Notes: generated by a model not told the origin, from the sequence alone. 64,000 nucleotides of DNA from Flavobacteriales bacterium (GCA_022447625.1 JAKVAX010000017.1:1-64000), one strand, 5' to 3'. Shown: positions 42,726 through 52,177, numbered from the stretch's first letter. Translations and numbers: made by a program.

Positions 42726-44185
42726 CTATACTGATCATATATGGGTTGTTTCTAACCTTCATTCTGTTGTACAGCTTCATGCAGTTGAATCTGACCATTG
42801 CTTACCGTGCTCGTCATCGAAAGCAGGAGGAGTGGCAGAAAGAAGACCCAGACCATTTTGAATGGCCGCGAGTAACGGTTCAGCTTCCGGTGTACAACGA
42901 ATTGTATGTGGTGGAGCGTTTGATCGATGCGGTTGCTAAACTCGATTATCCGCTAGACAAGCTTGATATTCAAGTATTGGATGATGGCAACGATGAATCT
43001 GTAGAAGTAGCGGCGAGAAAAGTAGCATACTGGAAATCGCAAAGACTAGACATTGAACACATTCGTCGTGAAGACCGTGTTGGTTTCAAGGCTGGAGCGT
43101 TGGAATACGGTTTGGGCATCGCTAAAGGAGAATTCACCGCTATTTTCGATGCAGATTTCATCCCTGATCCGCAGTTCCTTCGCAAGACAATGCCTTACTT
43201 CAAGTCGGGCAACAAAATAGGTGTTGTTCAAACCCGTTGGGAACACCTCAACGAAGATTACTCCATCTTGACAAGGCTACAAGCCTTTGGATTGGATGCG
43301 CACTTCACCATTGAGCAACTCGGTCGAAATGCACGTGGTCACTTCATCAATTTCAATGGTACCGCAGGGGTGTGGCGCAATGAATGCATTAAAGATGCGG
43401 GTGGTTGGCAACACGATACCATTACCGAAGATCTTGATTTGAGCTACCGTGCTCAATTGAAAGGATGGAACTTCGTTTACCTAGAGGAAGTGGGGTCTCC
43501 AGCAGAGCTCCCTGCGGAGATGAATGCCCTCAAAAATCAACAGTTCAGATGGACCAAAGGTGCGGCTGAATGTGCCGTAAAGAACCTACCATCGGTAATA
43601 AAGAAACGTGGTATTGGCCTCGGCACGAAGGTGCATGCGGTCTTTCACCTGATGAACAGCTTCATTTTCATCTGTGTCTTGGGTTCAGCGCTCTTGAGTC
43701 TGCCTATTCTACTGGTGAAGATTGGGACTTCTGATTACGATCTCATGTTCAACTTGGCCAGCGTATTCTTGTTCAGCTTCATGGTATTGGCTTACTATTA
43801 CTGGACTTCCAGAAAGTACAGAGGTGATAGCTTCCTGACTTTCCTTCGTGATTTCCCGTTGTTCTTAGCGGTGAGTATGGGAATGTCTTTGCACAATAGT
43901 ATCGCTGTAATTGAAGGGTACCTAGGAAGAAAGACACCTTTCGTTAGAACACCCAAATTCGCCATCAGTGGGGAAGGAGATGGATCTTGGTCTGATAAAA
44001 AGTACCGCGCTCTCAAAGCGAACCCACTCACCATTATAGAGGCGTTGTTGGCGATTTACTTCTTTGGCGGTGTCGTTCTAGGAATCTATCATCAAGAGTT
44101 TGGAATGCTCCCATTCCACATCATGCTATTCATCGGATTCACCTACGTAGCCTGGTTATCCTTCAAGCATACTCGCGTTGCTTAA
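42716..44185 (+). CDS. Membrane glycosyltransferase family 2, cellulose/glucomannan-synthase-like
   Basis: A 489-residue processive-type GT2 starting with GTG inside the previous gene. One N-terminal helix, then the catalytic domain with VQLPVYNE, VLDDGNDES, FDADFIPDPQFL (DxD), GTAGVWRNE, TEDLDLSYRAQLKGW (base Asp) and QQFRWTKGAAE (the QxxRW motif). Three to four C-terminal helices follow (FHLMNSFIFICVLGSALLSLPILL, MFNLASVFLFSFMVLAYYY, LFLAVSMGMSLHNSIAVI, IIEALLAIYFFGGVVLGIY). The motif set is complete. The polymer made is not known. It overlaps the third gene of the cassette by eight bases. Confidence 0.92.
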   Translation: MDLTILIIYGLFLTFILLYSFMQLNLTIAYRARHRKQEEWQKEDPDHFEWPRVTVQLPVYNELYVVERLIDAVAKLDYPLDKLDIQVLDDGNDESVEVAARKVAYWKSQRLDIEHIRREDRVGFKAGALEYGLGIAKGEFTAIFDADFIPDPQFLRKTMPYFKSGNKIGVVQTRWEHLNEDYSILTRLQAFGLDAHFTIEQLGRNARGHFINFNGTAGVWRNECIKDAGGWQHDTITEDLDLSYRAQLKGWNFVYLEEVGSPAELPAEMNALKNQQFRWTKGAAECAVKNLPSVIKKRGIGLGTKVHAVFHLMNSFIFICVLGSALLSLPILLVKIGTSDYDLMFNLASVFLFSFMVLAYYYWTSRKYRGDSFLTFLRDFPLFLAVSMGMSLHNSIAVIEGYLGRKTPFVRTPKFAISGEGDGSWSDKKYRALKANPLTIIEALLAIYFFGGVVLGIYHQEFGMLPFHIMLFIGFTYVAWLSFKHTRVA

Positions 44186-45560
44186 CCGCCTAAGCCCGGT
44201 TGTTTCGCGCATCGCGTTCATTCTGAGCCAATATGTGGCCTACCTATTCATGGGCTACGGCGTAGATCGATCAAACTTCTTCGAAGTATTTGTGGGCTTT
44301 GGCTTCCTCTTCGGAGGGATGATCATATTTATGCGACGCAAGCACGAAATGGGATGGAAAGAAATCTTCTGGATTGCGCTTCTATTCCGTTCAGCATTTA
44401 TTTTCAGTGAACCTCGATTATCTGATGATTACTACCGATTCACTTGGGATGGACTATTGACTGTGCAAGGAGAGAATCCTTACCTAATTCTACCACAAGA
44501 TTTCATCTCTGATGAGCGTGCCGCTGAATGGCAATTGGATGGGCTGTACGACGGATTAAATTCCAAACAATACTACACCGTTTACCCACCGGTGAACCAA
44601 ATGATTTTCGCGGCGAGTGTTTGGTTAGGTCAAGGCTCGTTAGCAGGTGCGGTCTTTTTCCTACACTTATTCATTCTGTTGGGTGAAGCGTTACTCCTTT
44701 TCTTGATCGCGCGACTACTCAGCTATTTTGAATTGCCCTATTGGTGGTCCATTGGTTACGCATTGAACCCCTTGGTCATCGTTGAGCTTTCCGGCAACGT
44801 CCACTTTGAAGGCATGGTGATGTCTTTCTTAGCCTTGAGCGTTTGGTTGGCTTGTTGTTTTCGCTATCGCGGAACGGCGATGCCTTTCTTAGGTGGGATT
44901 CCTTTTGCCTTAGCCGTATCTGTAAAGTTGACGCCGTTGATGTTGGTGCCTTTGGTTTTCGTGATCTTGAAACGCAGGGCATTCGGATTTGGAGCCATAG
45001 CGCTGTTCACGCTTGTGTTGACCTTTTTGCCGTTTTATTCTTCAGAATTAATTGCCCATTGGCAAACAAGTATAGAGCTCTACTTCAAGTCGTTTGAGTT
45101 CAATGCGTCAATCTATTACCTCGTTCGAGCCATAGGAGAGGCCATCCTTGGATATAATCCTATTCAGACTCTTGGACCTTGGATGTCACTGTTCACCTTA
45201 AGTTTGATCTTGCTCGTGGCCTTCTCCAGATGGAACAACAAAGGCACCCGGAAAGAACAAGTTGTTCGCTATGGAACGGCATTAACTTTGACCTATCTCG
45301 TTTACTACGCGATGACAACAACCGTGCATCCGTGGTATATTACGATGATTTCCGCCGCTGCGGTATTCTCCAATCGCAAGGCCATCTGGTTCTGGAGCTT
45401 CCTGGCCGTATTCAGTTATGCCCATTATGATGGGGGTGGATTTCAAGAGAATTACTTCTGGATCATTGCGGAATACGTGATTCTGGCTGCGGCACTTTTA
45501 GCTCCGCTACCGATCAAAGAAGCATTTAGTAAAAAGGTGCTTAACGGATGGCGCGAATGA
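44178..45560 (+). CDS. Polytopic mannosyltransferase-like GT-C glycosyltransferase (GT87/DUF2029 type)
   Basis: A 460-residue membrane protein with about 12 helices that starts at a TTG inside the upstream gene. LSDDYYRFTWDGLLTVQGENPYLI (about 76-99) is the GT-C style acidic periplasmic loop of polyprenyl-phosphate-dependent transferases. ISAAAVFSNRKAIWFW and repeated hydrophobic segments complete it. It probably moves a hexose from a lipid-linked donor to an acceptor outside the inner membrane, which suits the polyprenyl-phosphate glycosyltransferase two genes upstream. Its last 20 bases overlap the 3' end of the convergent FGase-DUF1704 gene. A one-mismatch 13-mer is at 44862-44874. Confidence 0.82.
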   Translation: MLNRLSPVVSRIAFILSQYVAYLFMGYGVDRSNFFEVFVGFGFLFGGMIIFMRRKHEMGWKEIFWIALLFRSAFIFSEPRLSDDYYRFTWDGLLTVQGENPYLILPQDFISDERAAEWQLDGLYDGLNSKQYYTVYPPVNQMIFAASVWLGQGSLAGAVFFLHLFILLGEALLLFLIARLLSYFELPYWWSIGYALNPLVIVELSGNVHFEGMVMSFLALSVWLACCFRYRGTAMPFLGGIPFALAVSVKLTPLMLVPLVFVILKRRAFGFGAIALFTLVLTFLPFYSSELIAHWQTSIELYFKSFEFNASIYYLVRAIGEAILGYNPIQTLGPWMSLFTLSLILLVAFSRWNNKGTRKEQVVRYGTALTLTYLVYYAMTTTVHPWYITMISAAAVFSNRKAIWFWSFLAVFSYAHYDGGGFQENYFWIIAEYVILAAALLAPLPIKEAFSKKVLNGWRE

Positions 45561-47544
45561 TGTAATCGTAGATTGGATTGTTCTCCTCAGTGCGTGGCTC
45601 CACGATAGCGCGTGATAGATACTTCGGTTGCTTCAAAATTCCTCGCTCAATCATTTCTAGGATGGTTCCATAGTGCTCCAAAGAAGTCTTGCCAATAAGC
45701 AACGGCCGAAGATCATTTCCTTCATTCCAGAAGCGATACATTTCGCTCAATCCTCTGAGGTATAAATGATCTTTGGTGAATCCTCCGCCGCGGTAGATGC
45801 GTGTGGTCAAGTAGAACGCTTCATCTACATCCATCTCTAAGTCATTGACCATGGTGCGGTAGGTCTTCTTGAAATCAGCTCCTTTCACCATCATGTCGGT
45901 GGCAATCACGCGCTGACCCAATTCCTTTAGACGGCGTAAGGTGATGTTTCCGCTCAAGTACTCAGACAGAACGGCCAATCCTTCTTGTGTCATCGTGTTC
46001 ACCGGAAAGCCTAGGTTAAACACCTTCAATGGCTGAAGATTACTGTTCATGGTAGTCACCATGTGCACACCAATCTCGTGGTGCACAAGGAATCGCAGTT
46101 CCTTCGGACGGAAAGTCGCGCCTTTCTTAATCAAGACCTTCTTCTGATGGTTGATCACCATCGCGTCAGCCACCATATTCCGAGAAACTTCAATCTTTCC
46201 CTTGAAGCCGTATTCTTCGAAACTCTCTTTAAATAACTCCACTGCTTCTGGTACACCCAATCTCGGTTCCGCGGTAGCGACTTCAACCTCTGGAAGATGC
46301 TGAAGGAACCACGCATTCTTCAGGTCCTTTTCAGAGGGCTCACCGAAATAGCGCATGGAGTTGTACAAGAACTTACTGCTGCCAATAGATGAGAGCATGT
46401 CGATCTTGTCGCTGAAGGCATTGATCACATCTTGGTAAAGACGTTGGATATGCACATCCGTGATCTTCTCAATCTCCAATCGGTGAATCTTCCGTTTCAG
46501 TTGGAAAGGATCGAATCCAATTGGCTTGTATTCGAATTGTGGGTTGATTGTACAACGTGACTCAAAGAATCGTTTCTTCTCTTGAGCTACGTTGATGGGA
46601 TTTACCATAGATAACAGCTCGAAATTCTTCAACAATTCATGCAGTGCTGAATCTACCTCGAGAATCGCTTCCTGAAGATCATTCGAGAGGAGGCGACCTT
46701 GTTTCTTATGTTCCCAATTAGTGAACTCTCGTGCAAAGTCATGCGCGTGATTTAGAATGGCACGCTTGAGCTGTCCCTTGATTGAAGTGATGACTGCAGG
46801 GAATGGCTCAGCCGTTTCTTCGTTACAGTAGATCTTCGAAACTTCGGTCGCAAGAACTAAGGTGTTGTCGAAGCTTTTGGTAATGAAGGCAAGGTTGTAC
46901 CCGCGTCCGAAGAAAGTATCATTGATAGCAGCGCGCTGTGGGATGCCGTTAGGCAACTCAATATCTGAGAGTTGACCACGCCACTTTTCCACGCTAGTGC
47001 CAAAGCGATCATTATCAATACGCTCAGAACCAATATTCCAAACAGGTACTTCACGATCCCAACGACGCCAATTGTAAGAGTGCATGTCGTAAACCACACA
47101 AGCGCCGAAAAGCTCTTCTAGCTTGGCGATCAGTGCGTATGTCACTCGATAGTAAGCGTCATGCTTCTTGCGCGAACGTTCGCGTTCGGCTTTGGTCAAG
47201 GCTCGTTTCCAGACCTTTTTACCCCAAGCCTCTTCATAGACACAAGTCTCAGGTTCTCGGTTGAGATCATATTCAAAACGGCTATCCAAACCAATCAGTT
47301 TGATCGGCATGGAAGAAATGAAGGCACCGGTATAAGGGTCTTCTTCGTACCAGCGTTCAAATTCCGAAAGGCGCGTTTTGATCTTCAGCTCATCGCGAAA
47401 GCGATGACCATCATGAATGGCCGTGCATACATACGGCACGTATTCGTTAATCGAGATCCTAAAACCAGCATCACTGCTTTCCGCCTCAAAGGTTAGTCCC
47501 TCTTGGATGCGGCGAATGATCTCTTCACAACTTAGTTTACGCAT
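45541..47544 (-). CDS. Fused N-formylglutamate amidohydrolase-like / DUF1704 (QEGLA) metallopeptidase
   Basis: A 667-residue two-domain protein. The N-terminal ~290 residues resemble N-formylglutamate amidohydrolase: AIHDGHRF near residue 43, YDMHSYNWRRWDRE near residue 154, with a conserved DxHS. The C-terminal part is DUF1704, the 'flavohemoglobin expression-modulating QEGLA motif' family: a gluzincin-type HEIGVH at 489-494 and Glu521 in TMTQEGLAVLSEYL as a third metal ligand. Eukaryotic relatives are the MATCAP tyrosine carboxypeptidases. It is probably cytoplasmic, as no signal is seen. The start lies inside the ATP-grasp gene's end (eight-base overlap). The substrate is unknown; see the finding on this pair. 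Confidence 0.85.
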   Translation of the reverse strand: MRKLSCEEIIRRIQEGLTFEAESSDAGFRISINEYVPYVCTAIHDGHRFRDELKIKTRLSEFERWYEEDPYTGAFISSMPIKLIGLDSRFEYDLNREPETCVYEEAWGKKVWKRALTKAERERSRKKHDAYYRVTYALIAKLEELFGACVVYDMHSYNWRRWDREVPVWNIGSERIDNDRFGTSVEKWRGQLSDIELPNGIPQRAAINDTFFGRGYNLAFITKSFDNTLVLATEVSKIYCNEETAEPFPAVITSIKGQLKRAILNHAHDFAREFTNWEHKKQGRLLSNDLQEAILEVDSALHELLKNFELLSMVNPINVAQEKKRFFESRCTINPQFEYKPIGFDPFQLKRKIHRLEIEKITDVHIQRLYQDVINAFSDKIDMLSSIGSSKFLYNSMRYFGEPSEKDLKNAWFLQHLPEVEVATAEPRLGVPEAVELFKESFEEYGFKGKIEVSRNMVADAMVINHQKKVLIKKGATFRPKELRFLVHHEIGVHMVTTMNSNLQPLKVFNLGFPVNTMTQEGLAVLSEYLSGNITLRRLKELGQRVIATDMMVKGADFKKTYRTMVNDLEMDVDEAFYLTTRIYRGGGFTKDHLYLRGLSEMYRFWNEGNDLRPLLIGKTSLEHYGTILEMIERGILKQPKYLSRAIVEPRTEENNPIYDYIIRAIR
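46267..46280 (+). repeat. Near-copy of the 14-mer: TTCCGCGGTAGCGA
   Basis: One mismatch from TTCCGCGCTAGCGA (G for C at position 8), inside the FGase-DUF1704 gene. The variant TTCCGCGGTAGCG recurs on the other strand at 49363-49375 in the PNGase F-like gene. Confidence 0.5.
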
Positions 47545-48568
47545 TCTCTACAGCTTTCCTCAGCTCGCTTCTTCTACTTCGTAGAGATTCACGCGATCGG
47601 ATTACATCGTCACAGTAATCGATGATCTTACGTTGAAGTTTGACTTTGTTCAACTTATTGATGTAGTTGATTCCACCTGGGCTCAAAACATTTACCTCGA
47701 TAAGCTTTCCGCCGATGAGGTCAAGTCCGGCAAAGTACAATCCGTCTTGAACCAACTTAGGTCCGACCCATTTACAGAGTTTCTTCTCAGCTGCTGTTAA
47801 GGTGTGTTTTTGAATGGAACCACCAGCCGCCACATTGGAACGGGCATCTCCTTCTGCAGGCACTCTTCGCATGGCACCAATAGGTTCACCATGGAGCATC
47901 AATACACGAATATCACCCAGCTCAGCGCCTTCCACGTAGTCTTGGAGTATCACATAGTTGCTCTCTCCGTCTTTGCGACTAATGTAGAAGTCAAGCAAAG
48001 AGTTCATATTGGAGCTAGCCCCTTTTTCAAGAACGATAACTCCGGAGCCACCATAGCCATTCAATGGCTTCATGATCATCTTTTCAGAGTTACTCTCTTT
48101 GATCACACGCTTCAAATATTCCTTATTCTTAGAAACGTGGGTTGCTGGAATGACCTCATTCTTCGGATCGTAGAAAGCTGCTGTGTAAAGCTTGTTGTTC
48201 GCCTCACGTAGCCCTTCAACATCATTGATGATGAAGACGTCATCTTTGACAGAATCCAAGAAGTTCAAGACGATGTTATCAAGCGGCGGGTTCGCGCGCA
48301 TGAAGATCACATCGAATCCAGCAAGCGGTAGCATCTCTTCCTTGAACTGCGCGTTCTTGTAGAAGGAGTTGATAGACTTCGACACCTTGTCTTGGTTTTT
48401 AAGAACCTTCGCAAAGGTCATCGCCATGCAATCACGGATGGTCAAATTTGCCGCTGTGGTTAGGGCAACTTTATAGCCTCTTGAGGCTACTTCATGAATG
48501 AGCTGTAGGGAAGAATCAGCATTCGGATCGATATCCTCCCATGGGTACATGATGAAAAGATAGTTCAT
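47537..48568 (-). CDS. ATP-grasp ligase, glutathione-synthetase/RimK-like
   Basis: A 343-residue ATP-grasp carboxylate-amine ligase. The N-terminal domain starts MNYLFIMYPWEDIDPNADSS, as in GshB-type enzymes. The ATP-grasp core has EKMIMKPLNGYGGSGVIVLEKG (phosphate-binding glycine loop, about 168-189), VILQDYVEGAELGDIRVLML, RVPAEGDARSNVAAGGSIQKHTLT, and the metal-binding ends LDLIGGKLIEVNVLSPGGI. It should join a carboxylate to an amine via an acyl phosphate. True glutathione synthesis is not supported because no gamma-glutamylcysteine ligase is nearby. It overlaps the FGase-DUF1704 gene by eight bases and has a near-consensus promoter upstream, so the two form a two-gene operon. Confidence 0.88.
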   Translation of the reverse strand: MNYLFIMYPWEDIDPNADSSLQLIHEVASRGYKVALTTAANLTIRDCMAMTFAKVLKNQDKVSKSINSFYKNAQFKEEMLPLAGFDVIFMRANPPLDNIVLNFLDSVKDDVFIINDVEGLREANNKLYTAAFYDPKNEVIPATHVSKNKEYLKRVIKESNSEKMIMKPLNGYGGSGVIVLEKGASSNMNSLLDFYISRKDGESNYVILQDYVEGAELGDIRVLMLHGEPIGAMRRVPAEGDARSNVAAGGSIQKHTLTAAEKKLCKWVGPKLVQDGLYFAGLDLIGGKLIEVNVLSPGGINYINKLNKVKLQRKIIDYCDDVIRSRESLRSRRSELRKAVENA

Positions 48569-48589
48569 GCGCTAAAGGTTAAAGCCGAT

Positions 48590-48619
48590 CAAAAATAGAC
48601 CAAAACACGATGCGACAAA
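48590..48619 (-). promoter_or_regulatory. Promoter of the ATP-grasp/FGase-DUF1704 operon
   Basis: On the minus strand TTTG (48616-48619), 18 bases, then TATTTTTG (48590-48597), matching TTTG-N~19-TAnnTTTG. The -7 box ends 21 bases before the ATG at 48568. Confidence 0.65.
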
Positions 48620-48718
48620 GTAAAAGGTGCGATTTTCAGCCTCTCCATATTAAGTCGGCATTAAATAGTTCATCTGGCGCTCTGTTAGTATCTTACGACT
48701 CCAAAATCTTAAACCAAC

Positions 48719-51700
48719 ATGCTAAAGAGAGCGATCCTAGGGCTGCTTGCAGTTTTCGCGAGCACTGCGATGATGGCCGATCCCGGTGATACACTGGTGG
48801 TACAGACCTACACATTCGAAGATCAAAACAACCCGGATACTAATTATGATAGTCCGGGTAGACGTACCTTCACATTCCCTGAAAATGACGGTACGACGTA
48901 CCAAAAAATCCTGATGTACTATACCCTGAAATGTTTCGAAGACGGAACAGCAGGAGGTCTCGGGTTCCCTTGTGGAGAGTGGGATTATCTAACCTACAAT
49001 TACCTCTACGATTACACAGGAGTGCTAGACTCGAATTTCTTGACGCATCCTTTCATGTTGATCGATAATCAAGATTTTGAAACACAAGATCTTGTGGTTG
49101 ATCCGCTCTACAATTTTATTCAGTACGATTACGAAATCGCGAATGAAGTCACTGTAGAGAATGAAGTGATGGTTACGTTCGCTGAAGATGGAACGGTGAA
49201 TCCGGCCCCAGTTCGAACAGATACGCACCGCAGCCGTTTTCAATTCTTATACACAGCACAAGAGTTGTTAGATATGGGGCTGACTGCTGGTGAGATTGGC
49301 TACATCGAACTTGAAATTGATGATGCGTGGGATTTGGCAGACCTTCTTCGTTTGAAAGTTGGCGCTACCGCGGAAGAAGATTTGACCTCTTGGTATGATG
49401 GAGATATGACCGAAGTTCGCGTAGGTGAATTTATGCCTGGCGGCGAAGGGTGGTACCCGTTCCAGTTCACGGAAGCCATCATGTGGGATGGAATGAGCTC
49501 ATTGGTATTTGAATTAAGTGCGCATGTAGAAGAAGCTCTTTCTCCGACGCAATTCAAAGGGGTGAACTCTACGATCAACTCTGTTTCGGCAGCGAGCAAT
49601 GATCGCTATATCGCGTTCAATAACGTAGACGAGGTGAAAGTTCCAGGAGAGGCTTTCGCTGGCGTACAAGATGAAATTACCATTGCCTTTTGGGTGAATG
49701 GAGATGAAGATATTCAGCCGAGCAACAGCACAGTATTCGAAGGCGTAAACAGCAGCAACCAGCGCGTTGTGAATAGCCACCTTCCATGGGGTAATGCTCG
49801 TGTGTACTGGGATGCTGGTCAGTCAGGAGGCTACGATCGCATCGACAAAGCAGCGAACACCGCTGACTTTGAAGGACGATGGAACCACTGGGCATTTACC
49901 AAGAATGCAGTAACGGGTGAGATGTACGCGTACTTGAACGGAGAACTCTGGCATTCAGGAACAGATCGCTTCCGTACGATGGAAGACATTGTGAAGTTCA
50001 GTATTGGTTCGGCTGCAGGTTGGTCAAACTTCTACAACGGAAAGATGGACGAATTCGCCATCTGGGATGTAGCCCTCAACGAGGAAACAATCGCTGCTTG
50101 GATGAACCGTTCAATTACAATGGATCACCCGAACTACGATGACCTAGTGGTTTACTACGACTTCAATGAAGTGAACGGAGAACCTGTACTTGATCACAGT
50201 GGAAACGGATTTGACGCAGCTCCGCACGGGGCTCCAGATCGCCAGTATCACAATGGAGATGATCTATTCTTGAATCCTGAATTGGTGGCATTCCGTCCTT
50301 CAATTCAAATCCAACAAGGAGATTACACGATTAACACAACTACAGATAGCTACACAGAACAAGTAATGGTAGCTCCAGTTTCGGTGTCATCATGGGATGT
50401 AGAGAACTACGATGTATATGTTACAGACATTGATTACTACTGGCTTCCTCAAGACACTTATGTATACGACGAGGATGGGAATATTTTAGAAACGATTCCT
50501 TTCGAAGGAGATGCGGTTCCATTTGTAAACCAAACGCTAGAATACTACGGTGCTCCTTATGAAGTAGTTGATCGCTATGAAATCGGACGATTCATCACTC
50601 CGTACGGAATCAACCTTGATCTAGAAGAAGGGTGGACTTGGATCTTCGATGTTACCGATTACGAGCCATTACTTCATGGAGAGGTAGAGCTTGAAGCAGG
50701 AAACTGGCAAGAGCTATTGGATATGAAGTTCATGTTCATCGAAGGAACTCCTCCACGTGACGTGAAGCGAGTAGAAGCATTCTGGAAGGGAACATACAAC
50801 TTGAACTCCTTTGATGACAACGTAACGGCCTATCAGATTGATGTAGAAGAAGGGGAGGAGACTTTCCGTTTAAAAACGCGTGCTTCTGGACATGGCTTCG
50901 GACAAGGAAACAACTGTGGCGAGTTCTGTTACAACACGCATTCAGTGAAAGTGAATGGTGAAACACAGTGGAGCTGGGAAATCATGCAGGAATGTGCAGA
51001 TAACCCTCTTTACCCACAGGGAGGTACATGGATCTACGACCGCGCTGGTTGGTGTCCGGGAGCTCCTGTGAAAACTCAAGACTTTGAATTGACCCCACTT
51101 GTAGACAACATGGATTCGTTCACCGTTGATTACGACATCGAATATGATCCGGACGGGAACTACCGATTCGAAGGACAAGTAATCGCCTACGGAGAGCCAA
51201 ACTTCACCACGGATGTGGAAATCGAAGAAATCATGGCGCCTAGCGATATGCGCATCTTGAGTCGTATGAATCCAATTTGTGATGATCCAGTAATCCGCAT
51301 TAAGAACAATGGTTCTGCGCCATTGACCAGCTGCGAGATTACCTATGGTATCGGTGAAAACATGAATACGTATACCTGGACAGGTGAACTTGGGTTCCTA
51401 GAGTCTGAAGACGTGACGGTGAGCTACGATGATCCAGGGTTCTGGAATGGCGACGAAGAAGAAGTGTTGGTTTTCGAAGCAACCGTAACATCTGCCAACG
51501 GTGTGACTGATGACAACCAGTTTAACAACCACGCAACATCAACATTCAATCGTCCACCTGTGTATACCTATGGGGATGAAGATGACAACCGCATCATCAT
51601 CTGGACAAAAACGAACAACACACCTTGGGAGACGGAGGTCCGTATTGAAACAATGAACGGAACAACAGTTTACTTGCGTGATGATTTCGATGAGGCCAAT

Positions 51701-52177
51701 ACGAACTACCGCGATACCATTGCACTGAACGCAGGGTGTTACAAGTTCATCCTTTCCGATTCTGATGATGATGGGTTGAGCTTCTTCGCGAACAATGATG
51801 GAAACGGAACATGTCGTCTGAAGAAAGTGGCTGGTTCAACGTTCATTCAGTTCGAAACTGATTTCGGAAAAGAGATCGTTCACTACTTCAACTTCCAAAC
51901 AGATCTTGTATCTGTTGACGAAGAGTTCAAGCCAGAGCCAACGGTAGTGGTATTCCCTAACCCAGGTACAGATCGTTGTAACGTTAAAATCTCTGGAATG
52001 GAGCAAGACATTAGTTACCGCATGTTCGATGTGAACGGTAAGCTTGTGGCTTCAGGAAACCGAAAACTAGCCGGAGGAGGTTTGCTTTCTATAGATACGT
52101 ATGATCTCCCTGCCGGAATGTACTCAGTCATCATCGACGACGGTGAACAATACGTCACCAGAAGATGGTTGAAATAG
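48719..52177 (+). CDS. Secreted PNGase F-like protein with LamG insertion and T9SS sorting domain
   Basis: A 1152-residue exported protein (signal peptide MLKRAILGLLAVFASTAMMA). Residues ~25-290 resemble the N-terminal part of peptide-N-glycosidase F relatives (MYYTLKCFEDGTAGGLGFPCGEWDYLTYNYL). A concanavalin/LamG-like domain is inserted at about 295-510 (FAGVQDEITIAFWVNGDE, RWNHWAFTKNAVTGEMYAYLNGEL, GKMDEFAIWDVALNEETIAAWM, VVYYDFNE). The second PNGase-like domain follows with ASGHGFGQGNNCGEFC, THSVKVNG, NPLYPQGGTWIYDRAGWCPG. A CARDB-like domain, a CYKFILSDSDDDGLSF module and a type A sorting domain (TVVVFPNPGTDRCNVKI ... DLPAGMYSVIIDDGEQYVTRRWLK) close it. It likely acts on glycoproteins at the surface. 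Confidence 0.88.
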   Translation: MLKRAILGLLAVFASTAMMADPGDTLVVQTYTFEDQNNPDTNYDSPGRRTFTFPENDGTTYQKILMYYTLKCFEDGTAGGLGFPCGEWDYLTYNYLYDYTGVLDSNFLTHPFMLIDNQDFETQDLVVDPLYNFIQYDYEIANEVTVENEVMVTFAEDGTVNPAPVRTDTHRSRFQFLYTAQELLDMGLTAGEIGYIELEIDDAWDLADLLRLKVGATAEEDLTSWYDGDMTEVRVGEFMPGGEGWYPFQFTEAIMWDGMSSLVFELSAHVEEALSPTQFKGVNSTINSVSAASNDRYIAFNNVDEVKVPGEAFAGVQDEITIAFWVNGDEDIQPSNSTVFEGVNSSNQRVVNSHLPWGNARVYWDAGQSGGYDRIDKAANTADFEGRWNHWAFTKNAVTGEMYAYLNGELWHSGTDRFRTMEDIVKFSIGSAAGWSNFYNGKMDEFAIWDVALNEETIAAWMNRSITMDHPNYDDLVVYYDFNEVNGEPVLDHSGNGFDAAPHGAPDRQYHNGDDLFLNPELVAFRPSIQIQQGDYTINTTTDSYTEQVMVAPVSVSSWDVENYDVYVTDIDYYWLPQDTYVYDEDGNILETIPFEGDAVPFVNQTLEYYGAPYEVVDRYEIGRFITPYGINLDLEEGWTWIFDVTDYEPLLHGEVELEAGNWQELLDMKFMFIEGTPPRDVKRVEAFWKGTYNLNSFDDNVTAYQIDVEEGEETFRLKTRASGHGFGQGNNCGEFCYNTHSVKVNGETQWSWEIMQECADNPLYPQGGTWIYDRAGWCPGAPVKTQDFELTPLVDNMDSFTVDYDIEYDPDGNYRFEGQVIAYGEPNFTTDVEIEEIMAPSDMRILSRMNPICDDPVIRIKNNGSAPLTSCEITYGIGENMNTYTWTGELGFLESEDVTVSYDDPGFWNGDEEEVLVFEATVTSANGVTDDNQFNNHATSTFNRPPVYTYGDEDDNRIIIWTKTNNTPWETEVRIETMNGTTVYLRDDFDEANTNYRDTIALNAGCYKFILSDSDDDGLSFFANNDGNGTCRLKKVAGSTFIQFETDFGKEIVHYFNFQTDLVSVDEEFKPEPTVVVFPNPGTDRCNVKISGMEQDISYRMFDVNGKLVASGNRKLAGGGLLSIDTYDLPAGMYSVIIDDGEQYVTRRWLK
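49363..49375 (-). repeat. Near-copy of the 13-mer (CGCTACCGCGGAA)
   Basis: One mismatch from the CGCTAGCGCGGAA word; identical to the variant at 46267-46279 on the opposite strand. It lies in the PNGase F-like gene. Confidence 0.45.
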
